NCBI GenBank assembly: GCA_030833265.1
Contig: JAURHO010000060.1
Span: forward strand, 1 to 9,162
Origin: Crocinitomicaceae bacterium
GTDB lineage: Bacteria; Bacteroidota; Bacteroidia; Flavobacteriales_D; Crocinitomicaceae
Length of the DNA stretch: 9,162 nucleotides
Direction of reading: 5' to 3'
How positions within the stretch are numbered: position 1 is the first letter of the stretch; each line of letters opens with the position of its first letter. The position numbers were made by a program, and so were the translations under genes. Positions 1-7,040 of the stretch are shown piece after piece. Below the pieces are notes generated by a model. The model ran no database searches. It was given only the letters and a program-made list of their open reading frames with translations, and had not been told where the DNA came from.

Positions 1-311
1 TGTAACGGAAACATGACGTTCTCCTCTACCGTTAAAGAATCAAACAAGGCGGCTCCTTGAAAAAGCATACCAATCTCTTGCCTGATATCGCTGCGCTGTT
101 CGCGATCCATTGAGGAAAAGTTGCGTTGATCAAACAATATTTCGCCGGCATCAGCCTCGTAGAGCCCAACAATGCACTTTGCCAGTACAGATTTTCCTTG
201 ACCTGATTGCCCAATAATGAGGTTCACCTTTCCATTCTCAAAACGATGGTTGATGTCAAACAACACTTGCTGACCATTAAAGCTTTTGGATAATCCTTTG
301 ACTTCTATCAT
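1..311 (-). CDS. mlaF: Mla-type ABC transporter ATP-binding protein, partial (3' end outside window)
   Basis: ATPase subunit of a phospholipid (Mla/MCE-type) ABC transporter, working on the cytoplasmic face of the inner membrane with the permease encoded just upstream. About 103 N-terminal residues are visible. They start MIEVKGLSKSF and carry a Walker A motif GQSGQGKS at residues 34-41. The Q-loop region around residues 82-103 (LFQGAALFDSLTVEENV, then MFPL) is the pattern typical of MlaF rather than of other ABC ATPases. The signature motif, Walker B and H-loop lie beyond the left edge. The ATG at 311-309 overlaps the permease stop by 4 bases (ATGA), which implies translational coupling. In this family a gene for an MCE-domain protein (MlaD) usually follows and would lie outside the window. 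The subfamily assignment is firm; the transported lipid and direction are inferred from the family. Confidence 0.93.
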   Translation of the reverse strand, partial: MIEVKGLSKSFNGQQVLFDINHRFENGKVNLIIGQSGQGKSVLAKCIVGLYEADAGEILFDQRNFSSMDREQRSDIRQEIGMLFQGAALFDSLTVEENVMFPL

Positions 312-1051
312 GACAACAACATCAATTGGGTAAGGATAAAATTGGAAATCAAAATAGCAATACTGCTACTGACTACAGCTTGTGTAGAAGAACGACCGAC
401 ATCGAGTGAGCCGCCTTTCACATAGTAGCCATAAAATGAAGAAATGCTAACAATAAGAAAGCCAAAAACGAGTGTTTTGGTCAAGGCATAGGTAATATGA
501 AAGGGATTGAAGAAGGCACGGATACCAAGAATATAGATTTCTGTAGTGGTGAGGTCTGAGACTAATAAAGCCAACCAACCACCAAGCATGGACAACGCCA
601 TTGAAAAAATAATGAGTACCGGAAAGAAAACCAGTGCCGCTGTAATTTTAGGAAGTACTAAAAAATTTAAAGAATTCACTCCCATGATTTCGTAAGCATC
701 TATTTGCTCGGTAACGCGCATGGTGCCTATTTCAGAGGCGACATTAGAACCAACTTTACCCGCTAGGATCAAGGAAATGATTGTAGGTGAAAATTCTAAA
801 ATGGTACTCGATTGCGTGATAAAACCTACGGTGTAGTCAGGAAGTAAGGGGCTTTCCATACTAGAAGCCGTTTGTAAGGCGATGACTGCACCCATAAAAG
901 TTGACATCAAGGCTACAATTGGCAAGGAATTGATGCCAATCAGTTCTATTTCGGTCAGACTTCTTTGAAAATAAAAACGCCAACTATCAGGCTTGGTAAA
1001 AACCACCCGAAGCATCAGTAAATAACGGCCAAACTGTTGTAAGAATTTCAC
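308..1051 (-). CDS. mlaE: MlaE-family lipid ABC transporter permease
   Basis: Integral inner-membrane permease of 247 residues, the full family length. It would form the transmembrane core of an Mla system that moves phospholipid between the membranes and helps keep the outer membrane asymmetric. The family core is at residues 86-135: EFSPTIISLILAGKVGS, then EIGTMRVTEQIDAYEIMGVN. Hydrophobic segments lie near residues 43-62, 82-100, 131-162, 190-208 and 225-245, and a family-typical YYVKGGSLDVG occurs at 209-219. The start is GTG at 1051: an in-frame TAA lies 9-11 bases upstream, and the next ATG (residue 13) would cut into the conserved FGRYLLML opening. No Shine-Dalgarno sequence is visible, as usual in this phylum. 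It is co-transcribed with the ATPase downstream and divergent from the SprT-like gene. The family is certain; the exact cargo is not visible from sequence. Confidence 0.95.
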   Translation of the reverse strand: MKFLQQFGRYLLMLRVVFTKPDSWRFYFQRSLTEIELIGINSLPIVALMSTFMGAVIALQTASSMESPLLPDYTVGFITQSSTILEFSPTIISLILAGKVGSNVASEIGTMRVTEQIDAYEIMGVNSLNFLVLPKITAALVFFPVLIIFSMALSMLGGWLALLVSDLTTTEIYILGIRAFFNPFHITYALTKTLVFGFLIVSISSFYGYYVKGGSLDVGRSSTQAVVSSSIAILISNFILTQLMLLS

Positions 1052-1065
1052 TAGGCTAAATTAAA

Positions 1066-1096
1066 CATTATTACTTCCATAACGAGCAAAGCCAAA
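1066..1096 (-). promoter_or_regulatory. Possible Bacteroidota promoter for the mlaE-mlaF operon
   Basis: On the minus strand TTTG (1096-1093) is followed after 19 bases by TAATAATG (1073-1066). This matches the -33 element and spacing of the Bacteroidota consensus TTTG-N19-TAnnTTTG, but only four of the six fixed positions of the -7 box. Transcription would begin a few bases before the GTG at 1051. It is the only candidate in the 64-base divergent gap for this direction and is tentative. Confidence 0.25.
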
Positions 1097-1103
1097 TCAA
1101 TTT

Positions 1104-1111
1104 TATCTTTG
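1104..1111 (+). promoter_or_regulatory. Perfect -7 box TAnnTTTG just before the SprT-like gene
   Basis: TATCTTTG is an exact match to the Bacteroidota -7 element and lies 4 bases before the ATG at 1116. No TTG occurs at the usual -33 spacing. If it is used, transcription would start at or next to the start codon, giving a leaderless or nearly leaderless operon mRNA. A chance match cannot be excluded from one site alone. Confidence 0.35.
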
Positions 1112-1115
1112 TTCA

Positions 1116-1742
1116 ATGAATGAAAAGCGCCAGCATTTTATTGATACATTATCAAGGTTTGTACCGGCACATTTTGCGCCCTACTTGGCTGACTGCATTT
1201 TAAACGCCAATATTCAGTTTAAAATTGTCCCGGGCCGAAAAACAAAACTTGGCGACTTCCGCACCAGCCCCCTTCAAAAAAAACCCATCATTACCGTCAA
1301 CGGTGACCTCAATCAATATAGTTTTCTAATTACTTCCTTGCACGAACTGGCACATCTCGATACCTATCGTCAATATGGCTGGAAAGTAGCTGCCCATGGA
1401 GATGAATGGAAGGCTGCCTTCAGAGAGCGCTTACTTCCAATTTTGGAAAGCGAAGCCCTTCCTTCTGAGTTACAAAAAGTACTTTGGAAAAGCTGGACCC
1501 GTCTCAAAGCGTCTTCTGGCACAGACCTCCACTTGAGCAGGGCTTTGAAAGCTTATGACTCCCAAAGCGCGCATACTTTAGAATCCTTGCCCTTGCATGC
1601 TGAATTTTTATTGAATCACAAACGCTTTAAAAAAGGGCAACTGCGCAGAACTCGTTATCTTTGCACAGAAATTGGCAGCAACAAGCAGTATCTCGTACAC
1701 GCCCTAGCTGCAGTTACACCACTTGCACATGACACAAACTAA
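1116..1742 (+). CDS. SprT-like zinc metalloprotease domain protein
   Basis: A 208-residue protein with a SprT-like (Spartan-related) zinc metalloprotease domain. The active site is HELAH, with H76, E77 and H80. The third metal ligand is probably H94 in HGDEWK (94-99), which matches the HExxH...HGxEWK layout and spacing of the family. The first 70 residues include a PIITVNGDLNQY stretch typical of Bacteroidota members. The C-terminus (about 175-200, RTRYLCTEIGSNKQYLVH) resembles the tail that is a zinc ribbon in some SprT proteins, but only one cysteine remains, so no zinc site is expected there. There is no signal peptide, so it is probably cytoplasmic. The eukaryotic relative SPRTN digests DNA-protein crosslinks; the substrate of bacterial SprT proteins is not established. 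It is the first gene of an operon with the guanylyltransferase, whose start lies inside this gene's last codons. Confidence 0.88.
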   Translation: MNEKRQHFIDTLSRFVPAHFAPYLADCILNANIQFKIVPGRKTKLGDFRTSPLQKKPIITVNGDLNQYSFLITSLHELAHLDTYRQYGWKVAAHGDEWKAAFRERLLPILESEALPSELQKVLWKSWTRLKASSGTDLHLSRALKAYDSQSAHTLESLPLHAEFLLNHKRFKKGQLRRTRYLCTEIGSNKQYLVHALAAVTPLAHDTN

Positions 1743-2796
1743 TACATACGGCCTCATTATGGCTGGCGGAGTTGGAAGCCGATTTTGGCCGATGTCAACC
1801 CCTGAAAATCCTAAGCAATTTCTAGATGTACTCGGAATTGGCAAGTCCTTATTGAGACTTACTTTCGAAAGGCTCAATCGCTTTATTCCTACTGAAAACA
1901 TATATATCCTTACCAATAGTTCTTATGAGCAATTGGTATTGGATCAACTTCCCGAGCTAAAAGCAAGTCAAGTACTTTGTGAACCTGCGCGCAAGAATAC
2001 GGCACCTTGTATTGCCTATGCCGCCGCCAAAATTCACGCCCTTGACCCCAATGCTACGCTCCTCATATCGCCAGCAGATCATTTAATTATCAATGAAAAA
2101 CGCTTTGAAGAAATTATAAATGTAGCTTGGCAAACCGCACAAAGTGGTCAGTTGGTTACCTTAGGCATTGAACCTAGCCGTCCAGACACAGGCTATGGCT
2201 ACATCGAATTTGCAAAAACTGAAACGGCTGTTAAAGGAAGTGCTTGCCCAGTGCTTCAGTTCAGAGAAAAACCAGACCTAGCTACTGCCCAAAGTTTCTT
2301 GGAAGCAGGAACTTTCTATTGGAATGCTGGTATTTTTGTTTGGAAATCTGAGGTGATTCTAGCAGCTCTCGAGGCGCATCAAAATGACATTTATCAAATC
2401 TTTACCCAAGATCAACAAGTCTATGGAACAGCCCAAGAAACTGAATTTTTAAAAGCTGCTTTCAACGCCTGTCCAGACATTTCTATCGACTTCTCGGTCA
2501 TGGAAAAAGCCACTAACGTCAGTGTTGTGCTTGCCGATTTCGACTGGAGTGACCTCGGAACTTGGGGAAGCCTCACCACGCATCTTCAAAAAGACGAACA
2601 GCAAAACTCCCTCATTGGCGGTCAAATTTTTGCTTTTGACTCTGCCAATTGTTTGGTAAATGTTCCGGCCAATAAAACGGTTCTTCTTGATGGCCTACAA
2701 GATTACATTGTTGTAGAGTCCGGAGACAAACTCATGGTACTGCGCTTAAGCAATGAGCAGAAACTTAAAGAATACCTTAAAATCATGGGGCAATAA
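1729..2796 (+). CDS. manC: Mannose-1-phosphate guanylyltransferase
   Basis: Cytoplasmic enzyme that makes GDP-mannose from mannose 1-phosphate and GTP, feeding polysaccharide and glycan synthesis. It has 355 residues, the length of the short single-domain form without the fused isomerase domain. The nucleotide-binding signature is LIMAGGVGSRFWPMS (residues 9-23), with the activator lysine in NPKQF (27-31). Further family motifs are EPARKNTAP (85-93), SPADH (114-118), DTGYGYIE (153-160), FREKPD (178-183), YWNAGIFVW (197-205) and DFDWSDLGTWGSL (270-282). I chose ATG 1729; a TTG two codons earlier is possible but unlikely. The start overlaps the end of the SprT-like gene by 14 bases, suggesting translational coupling, and the dihydrouridine synthase starts 3 bases after its stop. 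The gene symbol follows the ManC-type nucleotidyl domain; the enzyme class is secure. Confidence 0.95.
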   Translation: MTQTNTYGLIMAGGVGSRFWPMSTPENPKQFLDVLGIGKSLLRLTFERLNRFIPTENIYILTNSSYEQLVLDQLPELKASQVLCEPARKNTAPCIAYAAAKIHALDPNATLLISPADHLIINEKRFEEIINVAWQTAQSGQLVTLGIEPSRPDTGYGYIEFAKTETAVKGSACPVLQFREKPDLATAQSFLEAGTFYWNAGIFVWKSEVILAALEAHQNDIYQIFTQDQQVYGTAQETEFLKAAFNACPDISIDFSVMEKATNVSVVLADFDWSDLGTWGSLTTHLQKDEQQNSLIGGQIFAFDSANCLVNVPANKTVLLDGLQDYIVVESGDKLMVLRLSNEQKLKEYLKIMGQ

Positions 2797-2799
2797 TTC

Positions 2800-3799
2800 A
2801 TGGTAAAAATCAGGAATATCGAATTGGGAGAGTTTCCCTTGCTTTTGGCACCGATGGAAGACGTCAGTGATCCACCGTTTCGCGCCCTTTGCAAGCAATA
2901 CGGTGCCGACCTCATGTACACCGAATTCATTTCTTCGGAAGGCCTCATTAGAGATGCTGCCAAAAGCCGCCAAAAACTCGATATTTTTGAATACGAAAGG
3001 CCAATTGGCATCCAAATTTTTGGTTCAGAAACCGAAAGCATGGTGCAATCAGCTCAAATCATAGAGGCCGTCAACCCTGACCTCATCGATATCAACTATG
3101 GTTGTCCTGTTAAAAAAGTAACCTGTAAAGGAGCCGGCGCTGGCTTACTTCAAGATATTCCAAAAATGGTGCGCCTCACAGCAGAAATTGTGAAGGCTAC
3201 GTCTCTACCCGTAACTGTAAAAACTCGCTTGGGTTGGGACGACGACACTAAAAAACGTCGTAGAAGCAGCAGAGCGCTTGCAAGATATCGGGATAGAAGC
3301 CATCTCGATTCACGGTCGCACCCGTAAACAAATGTACAAAGGTGAGGCAGATTGGTCGCTCATTGCAGAAGTCAAGAATAATCCACGCATGCGCATTCCT
3401 GTTTTTGGTAATGGAGATATCGACAGCCCAGAAAAAGCAGTTGAATACAAAAATAGATATGGTGTTGATGGCGTCATGATAGGCCGTGCATCTATAGGTT
3501 ATCCCTGGATTTTTAGAGAAATCAAACATTATATCAAAACAGGTACTCAGCTAGAAGGCCCTACAGTCGCAGAGCGCGTTATTGCTTGCCGAGAACATTT
3601 GCTTATGAGTATTAAATGGAAGGGGCCCAAGCTTGGTATCACTGAAATGAAAAGACACTATACCAATTATTTCAAAGGTATCTCCCATTTTAAAGATTAC
3701 CGCACCAAATTGGTAACAACCTCTGAACTCGATGAAGTTCTTGAAATCCTAAATTATATCGAAGCACACCAAGAAGAATTTATCTTGGTAAATAATTGA
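2800..3799 (+). CDS. dusB: tRNA-dihydrouridine synthase (DusB-like), split by a single-base frameshift
   Basis: FMN- and NADPH-dependent enzyme that reduces specific uridines to dihydrouridine in the tRNA D-loop. The first reading frame runs 2800-3327 and the second continues the family sequence to the TGA at 3797-3799. Removing one A from the A6 run at 3250-3255 yields one 332-residue protein, the normal family length. Key residues in the joined protein are LLLAPMEDVSD (14-24, FMN site), catalytic C102 in NYGCPVKKVTCKGAGAGLL (99-117), VKTRLGW (140-146), IHGRTRKQMYKGEADW (170-185), FGNGDI (202-207) and GVMIGRASIG (224-233). The second part has only a TTG at 3278 as a possible start, well after the junction, so it is not an independent gene. 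Both halves show normal conservation, which suggests a sequencing or assembly error or a very recent mutation rather than an old pseudogene. It is the last gene of the operon, and its end faces the neighbouring operon at 2 bases' distance. Confidence 0.92.
3250..3255 (+). other. Frameshift site: A6 homopolymer in the dihydrouridine synthase gene
   Basis: The reading frame is ACT AAA AAA CGT as given, whereas ACT AAA AAC GTC GTA GAA restores the family sequence TKNVVEAAERLQDIG. One surplus A explains the break. As given, the first frame adds about 24 unrelated, arginine-rich residues and stops at TAA 3325-3327. Confidence 0.9.
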
Positions 3800-3801
3800 T
3801 G

Positions 3802-5130
3802 CTAGAGTAGCTTATTTCTCCGGAGCAAACTTCTTACTGGCACTTGCAAGCTACCAAAAATCTCGTAGCGCGTCATGCGTTCGATTCTAAAATAATAGTT
3901 TGTCCCTTTGTGTTTCCATAACACCTGATTTTCATGTCCTTTGACGATTCTCGGTGGAAAATCGCCAGTGAAATATTGATAAAAAGGACCAATTTTATTG
4001 AATTTCAAGAGCGGAGAGAATAAAAAGCGGTAACCTCCTTCATCTTCTCGGAGCAACCCTTTCTGAGCCAACTTGGCAATAAAAAGTGGACCCATTCGGT
4101 TCAAAGATGCAAAGACAGAAAATGCCGGAACGGTGTCCAAACGAACGCGCTCTACTTCAGTTTCATTGAAGTCTTCATCGAGTATGGTTTCAATGTATTT
4201 AGTTTCCTGGACTTGTATGCCTCCTTGCTGATAAACTAAATCTCCATTCCAGGCATTTAAAAATCTTACAAATGGGAAGCCGACTTTCTTGCTCAATTTA
4301 GCTAGCTGAATGTATACAGAGTCTTCGGGGTGTTGCTTGAACTCGCGAATATCTAGATGTACGTCGATGAGTCGATCTGTTTGGGCAACGCTATGATAAG
4401 AAAGGCCATCGCGCTTCATAGAAAAATAAAGTGGCGTCTTTTTCTTGACATAGCTTTTTAACTTAAAACCTAAAGAGTCGCTGTCATGGGCAAACATAGC
4501 TGTTTGAATGTTGTAGCTGCGTAGCTTAGGCCAATTTGCGTAAATAACTAAATGCTCATCTTTGAATTGTTTCTGCTTCAAAAACAAGGCCCAATCTTTG
4601 TTTAAATCGCCGTAATGGGCAGAGGCAACCTGACTCAGTAAACGTTCAAAATTTGCTCCCTGATAAATAAAAGCGTAGTCTTTACCGTAGTGCAAATAGG
4701 ATTTTTCCTTCTTGATATAATAAAAGGTAGTGCTTCCAATAACTGAATCTTGAAGTTCGGCATACTTTCTTAGACGCTCAATACCCACCTGAACCTTTGA
4801 AGAATCTGTGAGTTTGATTAGGGCACCCCAATCGCCATTTTCTTGTGCAAATAAGTAAGCATCTTGTTCTAGATCGAGGCCGTATTGTTTGCCTTGCCCC
4901 AAAAGAAATTCATAGGTAGTGAAATCTCGCATGGACAACTTGTTGTATTGCAACAAGGAATTGGTTTCTTTCGCGAGTTCTAAGATATTGGCTTTGGCAA
5001 GAAAGTCAGCTGTTGGTAAACGGTCAATAAGCCTTGGGGCTTTAGGGGCTGAGAATAAAAAAGATTTGACGAATAAGACGAGCGCCAAACCACCGGCAAT
5101 CATGATGAGTGTCAGGAACTTCCTGTACAT
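3802..5130 (-). CDS. Membrane-anchored protein of unknown function, probable diverged paralogue of the DUF4836-like neighbour
   Basis: I do not recognise a named family for this 442-residue protein. One hydrophobic segment at residues 5-26 (FLTLIMIAGGLALVLFVKSF) is followed by an alanine/proline-rich linker, so it is probably an inner-membrane protein with a large periplasmic domain, or has an uncleaved signal. The exported part begins RLPTADFLAKANILELAKE (37-55), then YEFLLGQGKQYGLDLEQDAYLF (73-94). This echoes the neighbouring 620-residue protein, which has an IPTDAVTVFSINNISLL opening and GLDFNQRLNLF at almost the same position. The C-terminus is basic (RSLLRRNKLL). No catalytic motif or cysteine pair is evident. 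It starts with ATG only 3 bases after the stop of the upstream gene, so it is the last gene of the same operon. Its stop lies 2 bases from the convergent dihydrouridine synthase stop. A role in the envelope is inferred from targeting only. Confidence 0.75.
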   Translation of the reverse strand: MYRKFLTLIMIAGGLALVLFVKSFLFSAPKAPRLIDRLPTADFLAKANILELAKETNSLLQYNKLSMRDFTTYEFLLGQGKQYGLDLEQDAYLFAQENGDWGALIKLTDSSKVQVGIERLRKYAELQDSVIGSTTFYYIKKEKSYLHYGKDYAFIYQGANFERLLSQVASAHYGDLNKDWALFLKQKQFKDEHLVIYANWPKLRSYNIQTAMFAHDSDSLGFKLKSYVKKKTPLYFSMKRDGLSYHSVAQTDRLIDVHLDIREFKQHPEDSVYIQLAKLSKKVGFPFVRFLNAWNGDLVYQQGGIQVQETKYIETILDEDFNETEVERVRLDTVPAFSVFASLNRMGPLFIAKLAQKGLLREDEGGYRFLFSPLLKFNKIGPFYQYFTGDFPPRIVKGHENQVLWKHKGTNYYFRIERMTRYEIFGSLQVPVRSLLRRNKLL

Positions 5131-5133
5131 GGC

Positions 5134-6996
5134 CTATGGATTTAAAGTATAGACTAAATAAAGTGAATTGATCAAATCAAGGAGATGCTTACCTGTTTCT
5201 TCTTCACCTTTGAAGGTATAACTTAGGTTAAAAGTCGTGTGTGAAGTATTGGTTTCAGACGAAACCAATTCAAGGAGGCCTGATTTCCCTTTTAATGACG
5301 TAATGATTTCGGCATTTTTAGGTGTCAGGAGCTCGGTTGGAAAACGACTTAGGGTGCTGCTGATATCAACTTTACCATACATCGATCCGCCTTTTCTGGC
5401 TTTTTTCGCCTCCTTTTTTGAGAGTGCTAATTTGCCATAACCATTGGCGTATTGCGTTGCAAAGGTGGTGTCGTTGGTGAAAATGAGTAAGTCACCATTA
5501 TTGATAATAAATAAAGGCGCTGCGTCTAGAATAGCGTTTTCAAAGCGCCAGTAGTTTTCGTGTTTTTGCATGCGAGAAGTTAGGCGGGCCATGTGCTTCA
5601 GGACCAGCTCAGGAATATCGGATCTTTCAGTAGAAAAACCGAGGGTAAAAACAGGCATTTCAGTTTCTGCATCGGTTTCGCGTTCGCCGTATTCAAAGGT
5701 TTCTTCGTCGTAGTAGAATTCAATTTTTTTAGTCTTGATTTTTTCAACGCCATTGAACGAACCAAACATGCTGCCTTTATAAGTACTAAAAACAGCATCT
5801 TTGTTGACAAACTCGTTGAGCAACTCGAGCGTAAGAACATTCATGGCAATTTGCGCATTCTTTTCATCTGAAAGCAAAGGCAAAAGCACTTTATAGGCCT
5901 GTTCGTAGGCCTGCTGCATATTGATGTTGTAGGTAAAGTATGCAGCGCTATTTGCAGGAATGAACTTCAGGACATTTTTATCAAACTTTGCATCGTTCAT
6001 TTCAGCGTAAATACTTCCTAGAGCAGGGCCATATTGGGCTTCTACCGCAAATTCGACGCTGTTGTCTTTTAGGAAGAGGTCACCCAGAATTACATTGCCA
6101 GCATAAAGTTCTTGGATGTCTTTGTAGAGCGTTGGCAAGACCGTTTGAAAATACCAAAGGCCTTGCGATTTATCTAGATTTCTTGCGTTGTCAAGGTAAA
6201 AAGCACCTTCGGCATTATGGGCTAATTGCGCGGTAAAACGTGCATCTTGGGAACAAAGGTTATTGCCCTGCACAAAAATTTGTTGAATGACACGATCGAG
6301 TTCTGCTTGTTGCAAGATCACTTGAACGCTATCGCGGAGCTCATAGTAGTTTTTAATGAGGGGGTTTTCAGTGGCCTCTGGGAAAAGTCCGGTTTGGGTA
6401 TCGTATTCTTGTTCATTGAGTACCTCTTCTTCTTGTTGAACTTCGTCAAAGAAGTCAAAAGGCATTTCGTTGCCGCGTGCATACCAAATCGAGTCAGTGA
6501 CTTGATCGATGTAATCCATGGTTGGTTCGATGCGCAATAAAATTGCCGAATTGCCTTGAATCAGGAGATTGTTAAAAAAAGTGCCGTAAACTTCGAGGCC
6601 CGCTATATTACTTTCAAATGTCTGGAAATCGTCAAATACTTCAAAAAGTTGTTGTTTGTTGCCAACGCCAAAAGTAAAACCGGTAAGTTCTGTTTTTGAT
6701 GTTTTACCGTAAAATAAATTGAGTCTTTGATTGAAGTCTAGGCCTGCGTCTTTGAGGGTTTTACCGGAAGTGGAGCCGTCGAATAATTCTTGATGGACGT
6801 CGGACATGAACTCATATTGAACGAGCTCATCCATGGAGATTTTTTGAAGGAGACTGATGTTGTTGATGCTAAAAACAGTAACCGCATCTGTTGGAATAAG
6901 GTGTTCGGATTGGCGCACATTGGTTTGAGCAAAAAATGTGGCAGAGAAAAGGCTTGATAGGCAAACCCAAAAATAATTCTTGAAAGCTTGATCCAC
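5134..6996 (-). CDS. DUF4836-like secreted protein
   Basis: A 620-residue exported protein resembling the DUF4836 family of Bacteroidota, whose function is unknown. Residues 1-24 form a signal peptide (positive K6, hydrophobic core FWVCLSSLFSATFFA, likely cleavage near AQT). The mature protein opens with HLIPTDAVTVFSINNISLLQ (32-51), the 'P..a..v..iN...l' start typical of the family. A similar stretch, KFIPANSAAYFTYNINMQQA (344-363), recurs mid-protein, suggesting two related lobes. Acidic patches lie at 181-198 and 430-447, and a lysine-rich segment at 527-536. The start is GTG at 6996, with an in-frame stop a few codons upstream and no ATG before residue 55. It sits 44 bases after the lipoprotein gene and 3 bases before the membrane-anchored gene. 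Localisation is periplasmic or outer-membrane associated by inference; the biochemical role is unknown. The family call is from pattern recognition. Confidence 0.78.
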   Translation of the reverse strand: MDQAFKNYFWVCLSSLFSATFFAQTNVRQSEHLIPTDAVTVFSINNISLLQKISMDELVQYEFMSDVHQELFDGSTSGKTLKDAGLDFNQRLNLFYGKTSKTELTGFTFGVGNKQQLFEVFDDFQTFESNIAGLEVYGTFFNNLLIQGNSAILLRIEPTMDYIDQVTDSIWYARGNEMPFDFFDEVQQEEEVLNEQEYDTQTGLFPEATENPLIKNYYELRDSVQVILQQAELDRVIQQIFVQGNNLCSQDARFTAQLAHNAEGAFYLDNARNLDKSQGLWYFQTVLPTLYKDIQELYAGNVILGDLFLKDNSVEFAVEAQYGPALGSIYAEMNDAKFDKNVLKFIPANSAAYFTYNINMQQAYEQAYKVLLPLLSDEKNAQIAMNVLTLELLNEFVNKDAVFSTYKGSMFGSFNGVEKIKTKKIEFYYDEETFEYGERETDAETEMPVFTLGFSTERSDIPELVLKHMARLTSRMQKHENYWRFENAILDAAPLFIINNGDLLIFTNDTTFATQYANGYGKLALSKKEAKKARKGGSMYGKVDISSTLSRFPTELLTPKNAEIITSLKGKSGLLELVSSETNTSHTTFNLSYTFKGEEETGKHLLDLINSLYLVYTLNP

Positions 6997-7040
6997 GTGT
7001 ATGAATGTTATAGGACGAAGTTAAGCATAATCCGCGAGTA

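Noticed and set aside
1723..1728. TTG start two codons upstream for the guanylyltransferase
   Set aside because: The ATG at 1729 gives the expected short N-terminus before the nucleotide-binding loop, and ATG is preferred over TTG.
2703..3041. Minus-strand open frames across the guanylyltransferase/dihydrouridine synthase junction
   Set aside because: They overlap two strongly supported plus-strand genes and show no family similarity.
3248..3327. Programmed ribosomal frameshift (A AAA AAC-like slippery run) in the dihydrouridine synthase gene
   Set aside because: The shift needed is +1, not the -1 that this kind of heptamer supports. There is no stop or rare-codon stall at the A run, no frameshifting is known to me in this family, and A6 is short for transcriptional slippage. 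An extra base is simpler.
3801..3816. GCTA-GAG-TAGC followed by TTATTT as a terminator for the plus-strand operon
   Set aside because: The stem is only 4 bp with two A-T pairs and the T tract is interrupted; too weak to call.
5988..6540. Plus-strand open frames (5988-6236 and 6226-6540) as possible genes
   Set aside because: They lie antisense inside the well-supported DUF4836-like gene, have no recognisable domain and read as shadow translations.
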